Positions 56,586-64,000 of a DNA stretch of 64,000 bases are shown piece by piece. A program made the position numbers and the translations under genes. Under the pieces are notes generated by a model. That model did not search any database, was not told where the DNA came from, and saw nothing but the letters and a program-made list of their open reading frames with translations. Source of the DNA: Stachybotrys elegans (lineage: Eukaryota > Ascomycota > Sordariomycetes > Hypocreales > Stachybotryaceae); the NCBI GenBank assembly GCA_020746835.1, contig JAGPNK010000001.1:3844001-3908000 (forward strand). The letters are read 5' to 3'. Within the stretch, counting starts at the first letter, position 1. Every line of letters begins with the position of its first letter.

Positions 56586-57136
56586 CCCCATGCGCTGGGA
56601 ATACGATACAGCTTCTACGGTACTGAAAATTGGACTTTGTATATTAATCTTACCTCTACCCTTCCGCCAGTTATTCTATAGCCATCATGACATGCTCAGA
56701 ACACAGTACATAATATCCAGAACAGGTCAGCCACAGCCAGCCGAGTTTGATGGATGTGGCGCAAGATGTGGCTGAGCGCAATGGCTACCTTCGGCTCCAT
56801 CAGCACTCCGTACTAATGACATAATGAAGCCTCCTCCCTGGCATCACATGCTTTTGAATAGCCTGCATACTAGTAATCCCCAACAGACCAACAGACCCGC
56901 CAACCCTTCAGAGGAAGCGATAACATTTCCTATCGCCGTTGCCCAGCTCGATTCTACTTCAGACAACAGCAAGGGCAGCATTTCTGTCCACTGGCATGGC
57001 GAGCCTTTAGGTGGCTCTGTCTTACCACCCTCTGGCGCCGATCATCCTCGGTCCAGATGATGCGCCTGCCGCTGGCGGACCTGATCTCCGAAGTCCCGGT
57101 CTGTTCAATGTCGCTTGTGATTGCTCCTCGGTAATC
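56586..57136. other. Intergenic upstream of the patatin-like gene
   Basis: 551 bases with no supportable gene. An in-frame TAG at 57008-57010 precedes the reading frame of the next gene, and the first in-frame ATG is at 57137. Confidence 0.55.
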
Positions 57137-59021
57137 ATGGGGGCCGTAGTAGCTGTGTGGAGGGTCCTTGTCGACGTCGTCAGGTTCTGGCACAAGGTAA
57201 ACCTCACCCCAACCCATCCCAGCTCTTCCGCCATGTCCATGCCCCTGATGCCCTTGCAGAAACTCCTCAGCTGGTACAGCAGCAAAAATCCCGTCGACCT
57301 GTGGCTCGAACTTTTGCGCAACGCCGAGTCCTTCGAAGAGTGGGAGGAAGCAGCGCTGCACCTGGATAATCTGCTTGGTCTTGATCTATGGTCAGTACAC
57401 ACTTGGTCCGATGGCTCATCAATGATGGACGCTTACCATGATGCTACCGCAGGAGGAATAACCCTACATCCAAATACTATGACTGGCGACTCATCACCGA
57501 ACGGCTCAATTCATTATCTATCGCTAGGGAGGAGAACAATTTCCAGCAGCTCGTCAACCTCCTGCGCTCGGGTCTAGTCCGCAACCTCGGAAACATCACC
57601 TCGCCCAGACTATACAATCGATCGTTTGCGGGCACCAAACATCTTATCGAAGAATATATCGTACAAGTAGCAGAGTCCGTGGAAGACATCAGCGCCCTGC
57701 CCGTCACCTCGGGTTCCAGCTTCCACGGCAATGGAGGGGCCTTGACCAACCAGATGAAGCTCGACTTCATTCACGATACGAGGCAGGCATTTGGCAGGAC
57801 TACGCTTGTGCTTCAAGGCGGCGCCATCTTCGGTCTCTGCCATCTTGGCGTGATCAAAGCGCTGTTCCTTCGAGGTCTGCTTCCTCGGATCATCACGGGC
57901 ACCGCTACTGGAGCACTTATTGCAGCACTGGTGTCGATTCACACCGAAGAAGAGCTGCCCGCCGTCTTGGAAGGCGATGGCATTGATTTATCCGCATTCG
58001 CGTCCAAGAGACTAGAGAAGAGTAGCGAACTATCGACGGGCCAGGGCTACAGGTCCAGCTGGCAGACTCTTTGGCGAAGGATCCGGCGTTTCACCCGCGA
58101 GGGATACTTCCTGGACGTTACAGTCCTGGAGGATTGCGTGAGAGCCAACGTTGGAGACCTTACTTTTGAGGAGGCATATCACAGAAGCAAGAGAATTCTC
58201 AACATTACAGTAGCAACCGAGGGCCAAGATGGCATTCCAACACTGCTCAACTATCTCACAGCACCCAACGTCGTAAGTCGCCAACATTTTTGAGACCATG
58301 GATGCCGTTATCTAACCTCATTTCTTTGTAGCTTATCTGGACGGCAGCAGTAGCATCTAATGCGTCGTCTCCTTCACTTTATGGGAGACGAAAGGCCGAG
58401 GTGCTCTGCAAAGATGCCCACGGAAACATTATCCCGTGGGCACCAGCAAATACAACCGACTTTCGACACTGGACGCATGCGTCATACTCGGATCGGGACT
58501 CCCCGCTGCGCCGTCTTGCGGAGCTGTTCAACGTCAACCACTTCATTGTCAGCCAAGCAAGGCCGTACCTCATTCCTTTCCTCCAGTCCGACATGCACGG
58601 CCCCTCGCTGCTCGAAACCCGCAGCAAGACAACGCAGCTGTCCGTCTTCCTTGTACGCATGGTAGGGCTGGAGCTGAGGCACCGGCTCCGCCAACTCGAC
58701 ACGTTGCGACTCCTGCCCGCCAGCATCCGGCGGTTCCTGGTGGACGAGCAGGTCCCCGCCGCTTCGATGACACTTGTGCCTGAAGTAATCGCGGGCGACT
58801 TTGCAAGGCTTCTGGAGACTCCCACGAGCGAGACGTTGAAATACTGGATCAGCAAGGGGGAGAGAAGTGTCTGGCCGGCTGTTGCTGCCCTGAAGATTCG
58901 TTGCGCTGTTGAGAACGAGCTTGACCAGTCATATCAAGTCGTTCGGAAACTCAAAGCTGGTGGACTTAGGAGAAGGGGCAGCATGGCGGCGGCAGCGGCG
59001 GCGGCAGAGAGTGGACGATAG
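57137..59021 (+). CDS. Patatin-like (TGL/SDP1-type) protein lacking the catalytic dyad
   Basis: Belongs to the triacylglycerol-lipase branch of patatin-like proteins by overall sequence, but the catalytic residues are missing. Exons 57137-57196, 57260-57390, 57453-58272 and 58332-59021 give 566 residues. The oxyanion loop reads VLQGGAIFGLCHLGVIKAL. The nucleophile elbow, normally GxSxG, is GTATG in RIITGTATGALIAAL, so Ser is Ala. The Asp site, normally WxDGS before the P-x-x-RLxELFNVNHFIVSQ block, reads HWTHASYSDRDSPLRRLAEL, so Asp-Gly is His-Ala. A hydrophobic N-terminus (MGAVVAVWRVLVDVVRFW) could anchor it to membrane or lipid droplets. The first intron (63 bases, no in-frame stop) is inferred from its splice sites and homology; reading through would add 21 residues. 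Confidence 0.87.
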
Positions 59022-60557
59022 CTTACCTGCATTGTTGTGTTTGGATCGGTTCTGTTTGGGCTTGAAATTCGGGAGGGCTCAAGGGCGCACTTGACTGAAT
59101 TTGGGCCATACCTCATTCGCAAGGGGGGTGTGACGTTCATCTGAGGGAGGGAGCATGATGATGAATTGGACATGGGGGAAAGGGCTGTTGTGTTACTGTG
59201 CCTCTCGACTTGGGCCAGAAAAGTGTCTCCTAGCAAGTTTTTCCTAGTATTGTACTTTAGTAGCTAGTACTGCTTCTGCACTCGGAATTTGGAATATCAG
59301 ACACGGTTCTTGAAGCAGCAGCGTCAGTCTTTGGGGCAACCACAGACGTCAATTGGTGGACAATCTACTCCCTGACAGGAGCAAGTCCAGTCCTGGTCAT
59401 GGACATGTGCCATTGGCATCGCCCGGGTTGACTTACTACTATGACTACAGAGCCGCTTCATTCGGTGCGCCCGGCCACTCAACGGGGGACAACCGCCGGC
59501 AATGAAAGCGTGGCAGACATGCCGCTACAGCCTCACAAGGAAATCGCAGAGTACATACGCGCCCTGCCGCATCTAGTAATCCTGCCATTTCGGACGGGGA
59601 CACGCTTGCGCATGGATCAAGTAATAATCCAGCGATGAGGCTGTAGGATTCCGAGGCCCCAAGGACAGCCAACAAGAACGCCCCACCAATGTCCAGAGGT
59701 AGGTTGAACTACCGGCACTTGGGGTGGGAGGGGAAGTGGCGTAGCCGACGATGTAGAGGCGAAGTGGAACAAAGGTCCGGAGGCGAGTCCTAGAGCAGTC
59801 CTGTTTGCATGGGCTCACGCCGCGAGTCCTACTGGTATGTGAGACTTGCGAGAAGCTACCGGGGGCGGGCGGCGGGCGACGGGCGACGTGACTACGGGCG
59901 CAAAGTGATTCACGGATGCTGCAATAAATCGACGGGGCGGACGGACGCGCGGCTGGTCTAAAGAATCCTTCTGGAACGTGTAGAATATTGCATCGTTATC
60001 GTCGGGGGCGTTTCTCGCCCGACTGGCCTTGTCTTTGTTTCCCTGTCACTACCCCACTACCGCTATCACCCATCGCACATCGCACATCGCATCACCGTCC
60101 AGGCAGGATCCATCGGGCGGCGTGTAGGGCCAAATCGTGCATCGTGGCCAGGGTTTAAATGGCCTGGCCAGGGAGGCGGGCGGGTCCACCCCTTCCAGAA
60201 GACGCCGTGGAAGAATGACGAGACGACGCCCAGCTCCAGTACACGCACCTCACCTCCCTGGACGAAGCACTTGTTATCACCACCCTGGCTTCTTGAGCCA
60301 AGCTGAGCCCGTGCAGGTTGGCGCTGGCCGGACTAGTCGACCGATGTTTCCTCTTTCGTCCCATCGTGGCCGCCGGCATGAGAATCAGGCCGGACGCCTT
60401 GTTATCTCGAATACGAGCTTTCCCGACAGATCGATGCGGAGTCCTGCACGAACTTGTTTCAAGTTGTGCTCCTGTGATCGCGTGAGGCCCAATCATGGCG
60501 AGCTTGCAAGATGCTCCGGAGCAATCCTAAAGCTTGTTTGCACATAGCTGACCAAAC

Positions 60558-60581
60558 CAAGCAAGCAAGCAAGCAAGCAAG
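60558..60581 (+). repeat. (CAAG)6 microsatellite
   Basis: Six tandem CAAG units in non-coding sequence. Confidence 0.9.
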
Positions 60582-62359
60582 TCCAGGAAGCGATGTCGGT
60601 GAAGTACGAGCTTGGCAGCAAAGCACACCCGCATTATTTTTCCCGATGCTGCAGCGAAGAGGGACGGGACCACGCAAGGCACAGGTACACGACGTGTAGT
60701 GTGTTTGCTGACCATTGCAGTCGGGCCAATTTTTTTGCTGCATGTCTCAGAGCTTCGAGCAGCTCTGCAAGGTACCTTCCAAGGAGCTGCTCGCACATGG
60801 CGGAAGGAGCTACTAATTACCTATCTCACAAGATTGGCAAAAGGCGGTCAGGTCTAAATTGCACACATGTACTCAAGGCAGGAGGTTAGTAGGTAGCGGG
60901 CGTCACTTCCGTCTCCTCAGGCAACAGTCCTGCACGTTCTGGCCAGAATCAAACCAGCCAGCAACATGCGCTCGCATGCCCAGAGAAGCAGCCAGGCGGT
61001 CATCGACATCCACACCTCCTCAAAGCCACCAGGACCAGATGCGCGTGTCTGACCTCGACGACGGTCAAGACGATAGGTACAAGCGCCCGCAGATCACCCG
61101 TGTTTCCGTTCCAGGCGGCAAAGATCTTCTTGGCCCCAAGCCATGACTGCATCGGCTTAGCTCCAGGTCCTGCATCGTCGCCAAACACCAGGACGAGAAC
61201 ACGACAGCGTGGTGAACCCATTGCATCCTCCAAGACTCGGCCCACACCCATGAAACAAGAAGCAGCAAGGCTGGCTCAACGAGCCTCGTCGCCGTCTCTT
61301 CAAGACTCCGCGGTACACGCCCGATTCACCCACATACATACTCTATCACACTGCCTGCCCACTGTGCTCGGAACGATGTAAGATGCTTCTCAGCTACCCC
61401 TGCTGCCCCTGCTACCCTGCTACCCTGCTAACCCATCGCACCGAGATGTGCTGCCCACGCTAGTCCCCGACAGCCAGCCAGCCCACTTTTCCTATCCCAT
61501 TTGCCCATGTCAAGCTGGGGCGGCATGCCCCTCCTCCCCCTCACTCATCGTCACCATGTACATGGGATGGGATGCACATCAATCGATCTCTCACATTGCC
61601 TATACGCGGTGTGCTCAAAGACGCACGTCCAAAACCAGGGCCTAGTGTCTGGATTACATCAGCTTTGCCAAGACTCGACCATTGGCAGGAAGCATCACAG
61701 GTCACAGCCAAGTGCTCGAGCGGCAGCTAAGGTTGTGTGATGCATCTTGGACAGCGATAGCACACCCGGCACGCTCTGTCTCTTCAACCAGTCTTAGTCC
61801 AATGCATGAAGGGACTGTGGCTGCAACTTGTGTCCCGAAACACCAAGACGTTTCCCTCCAAAACCTGCTGCGGGCATGCACCGGTACCATCTGGGAAACA
61901 GGGGCAGGGAACGGCAAGCTTGAACAAGTAGACCGGGGACAGCGGCGGCGACGACAGCTGTCGGATGGTCTCCACCGTGTAAGCAAATCTCCATCCATCT
62001 GTCTGCCACATGTGGCCGTCCCTACGCGGTTCAGTACGCGGCACACCCACCACCTCCCCAGTATGCATGAGCACACCCACCCCTAAGTCGGCCCTGTCCA
62101 CTTACTAAATCCCATCTCGTTCTTGCTTCCAACATGTCCTGATACGACCGACAAATCTTTAAAAGGATGCCCGCCGCCCCTCTTGCAACACTCTCTCGTC
62201 CGCTGATATTCCAACCAAACTTTTGGCTTCTGACGTTCCTTCGGCGGGTGGAATCCTTCCCGCCCGATAAGCAAGCTGGCAGCACACCCATCATCCCTGA
62301 TTCCACTCTCAACAGCGCCAGACAGCTTAAGCATCAAGCTTCCAACATCTCCCTCTCCT

Positions 62360-62365
62360 TATATA
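62360..62365 (+). promoter_or_regulatory. TATA-like box (TATATA) upstream of the 62554 ORF
   Basis: TATATA inside a CT-rich context, 194 bases before the ATG at 62554, followed by about 90 bases of pyrimidine-rich sequence. The arrangement looks like a fungal core promoter with a leader. Confidence 0.45.
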
Positions 62366-62553
62366 CACTGGCTATTCGTTTCTTACACCATTCCTTCACC
62401 CTACACACTCCAACTATCTTGTTATCCTGTCCTCTTCATCCATTCCACCATCCGTAGCTGTTGAGCACAGCAGGGTTACCAACTCCACAGCTCTTTCAGC
62501 TCTTTCAGCTTTTGCCTAGACGCTCTCCCTCATCACCGTCTACGCTCCCAACA

Positions 62554-63117
62554 ATGGCCGTCCCCATACCAGATCCCTACCACACACGCCAAGCCAAGCC
62601 GACTGGTACTCAAGCCCTACCCACACAAGCTTCCCAACCCACGACCTCTCAAGACGGTCTGCCTCCCTCGCAGCCTGGCCATGATATCCATGTCAGTGAC
62701 TCGCAGCTCGGCTTTGGCCAGCCAGGCCCTGACGACGAGCTGAGTCTCGAGCCAACGACGACGGACGCATCGTCATCTGCCACAGTCTCGACAAACGCCG
62801 ACGACACCAGTCGCGCTGCGGCGTTTCTACAAAACGGCCTCGAGCTGACTGCCGACAATATCGAGATGCTCAACAGAATGAACGACATAACCAGCCTCAG
62901 CTTGCGCCTCCTGCACCGCAGCAACACCAAGACCCGCAGCAGCCTCAACGTTCATCGGTCCACAATCTACACTTGCTCAGAGGTGGACGTAGCTGATGGC
63001 CCGGAGTCGTGGGTACCCGTTGCAGTCAGCTCGGCTGACTCTCAATACTTTGGGATGGGGGCCTGGACCGATATAGATCGATCCTTACCCAAGACAAAGG
63101 CGAGCAAATCCATCTAA
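62554..63117 (+). CDS. Hypothetical protein
   Basis: An uninterrupted frame of 187 residues from ATG 62554 (MAVPIPDPYHTRQAKP). I do not recognise a family. The first 90 residues are low-complexity, rich in P, Q, S, T and D and probably disordered. Residues about 90-130 have a helical look (AAFLQNGLELTADNIEMLNRMNDI), and the rest shows mixed composition ending SLPKTKASKSI. Support comes from the upstream TATA-like box and CT-rich leader, and from a frame free of stops in an otherwise stop-dense region. It could be the first exon of a longer gene or a fortuitous frame. Confidence 0.45.
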   Translation: MAVPIPDPYHTRQAKPTGTQALPTQASQPTTSQDGLPPSQPGHDIHVSDSQLGFGQPGPDDELSLEPTTTDASSSATVSTNADDTSRAAAFLQNGLELTADNIEMLNRMNDITSLSLRLLHRSNTKTRSSLNVHRSTIYTCSEVDVADGPESWVPVAVSSADSQYFGMGAWTDIDRSLPKTKASKSI

Positions 63118-64000
63118 AAGCCGGGATCCTCAAGATCACCACCAACCTTGGCCGTCGAAAACCCCATACGCTTGCCCTCACTGTGCTCTAATCCCTACCG
63201 GACCTAACACCACCGCTCAACTCTCACAGAGGCTGAAACCACCTGGATGATGCCTATACCCTCCCCCCTTCTCTTCCTCTTGCCCTTTTCTTTTCGTTTC
63301 TTTCCTCTTGTTTTAATTATTTCCCGTCATGACCTCACTGGAAAAGAAAGATACCCTCACAGGTACAGACAGATACTATCCCTGACTAATGCCCATTCCA
63401 CACTTCATCTTGTCTATTTCGAGCTCAATTCGGACTCAATCTTCTGGCGTTGGGACATGCGGTTAGTTGTTCTAGCCTTGCTATCACGAACTGGGCGCGC
63501 GACGGAGCACGGGTCAGACATATGCCATGCCAGGCTTCTTGTACAGGCAGATATACTCTCAGGTGTTCATCGGCTGATTGGATGGCTTCCCAGCAGCCTG
63601 TAGGTCCTTGTTGGAGTTACAAAAGGCAAGCCCACGCACATCAATGTATTCTTTCCCCCCTCCCTTCCCCCATGCTTCTCTTTCTCTTCCCTTTTTTCGT
63701 TTCTTTTTTTCCCCCCGCCGTCGCACTCTCTTGTTCGAAATATTCGTCAGTCTCAGCTTTCCAGTTACAATACAGTTATTGTTTCAAAGACGACTTTATT
63801 ATCTAGAGCCGGTATGACAAGAAAATACGACGCAGCCAGACGTGATATACCTCGGTCGTAGTTGTTCACTCCCTGCTTTACCCCAGACCAGGAATCAACC
63901 GACCTGTTTTGCTGGGCCAAGCTGCACGTCCCCGCGTCAATCGAGATAAGGCCTGGATGTTACACCATCGGTCGGTCCCCCCTTACATTCAGCCACGGTC
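63118..64000. other. Non-coding end of the window
   Basis: About 880 bases with no supportable gene. It contains CT-rich tracts near 63260-63320 and 63650-63730 that could be the leader of a gene beyond the window. Confidence 0.5.

Larger units (their letters stand above)
59022..62553. other. Non-coding stretch between patatin-like gene and hypothetical ORF
   Basis: About 3.5 kb with no gene I can support on either strand. It contains a (CAAG)6 repeat at 60558-60581 and, near its end, a TATA-like box and a CT-rich tract leading to the 62554 ORF. Confidence 0.55.

Noticed and set aside
24778..64000. Possible secondary-metabolite or defence gene cluster
   Set aside because: No backbone enzyme, transporter-regulator grouping or toxin-antitoxin-like pair was found; the genes are mostly conserved housekeeping.

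Overview
This window is nuclear DNA from a filamentous ascomycete, most likely a Sordariomycete (probably Hypocreales); the genus cannot be fixed from sequence alone. Nearly every gene has short GT...AG introns of about 50-110 bases, often with a CTAAC- or CTGAC-like branch site. Pyrimidine-rich tracts precede start codons. The protein set (VTC4, RMT2, PMR1-type ATPase, COG4, MOB2, LEO1, Nif1-like Sel1 protein) is typical of filamentous fungi. I found no rRNA, tRNA, CRISPR array or intact transposon, but I could not run a tRNA search.

Layout. 1-16.4 kb is dense housekeeping: hexokinase (+), arginine methyltransferase RMT2 (-), bifunctional purine enzyme ADE17 (-), polyphosphate polymerase VTC4 (+), a cystathionine gamma-synthase-like PLP enzyme (+), replicative helicase subunit MCM4 (-) and coatomer zeta (+). 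16.5-24.8 kb holds three minus-strand genes: SUA5, COG4 and the Golgi Ca2+/Mn2+ ATPase PMR1. 25-33 kb has a broken-looking 2EXR-type gene, cohesin kleisin RAD21/SCC1 (+), a lineage-type gene with a STAND-associated N-terminal domain and two tandem repeat arrays (+), and tubulin cofactor A (+). 33.5-43.7 kb has THOC7 (-), a five-finger CCCH protein (+), a Nif1-like Sel1 protein (+) and a bZIP factor with a possible membrane segment (-). 43.7-52.8 kb is a 9-kb desert rich in simple repeats with no supportable gene. 52.8-59 kb has MOB2 (-), LEO1 (+) and a patatin-like protein lacking both catalytic residues (+). 59-64 kb is mostly non-coding with one uncharacterised ORF.

There is no metabolic cluster. 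Neighbours share function only loosely: several serve secretory traffic (coatomer zeta, COG4, PMR1), several serve nuclear processes (MCM4, RAD21, THOC7, CCCH protein, LEO1), and two are regulators of growth or cell cycle (Nif1-like, MOB2). Divergent pairs that share promoters are ADE17/VTC4, MCM4/coatomer zeta, THOC7/CCCH and MOB2/LEO1.

The observations most worth a second look are a perfect 43-bp inverted repeat inside a coatomer zeta intron, the double catalytic loss in the patatin protein, a separase-type site in RAD21, a likely one-base frameshift in the CCCH gene, the tandem-repeat STAND-N protein, the possible membrane-tethered bZIP, and the 9-kb desert upstream of it.
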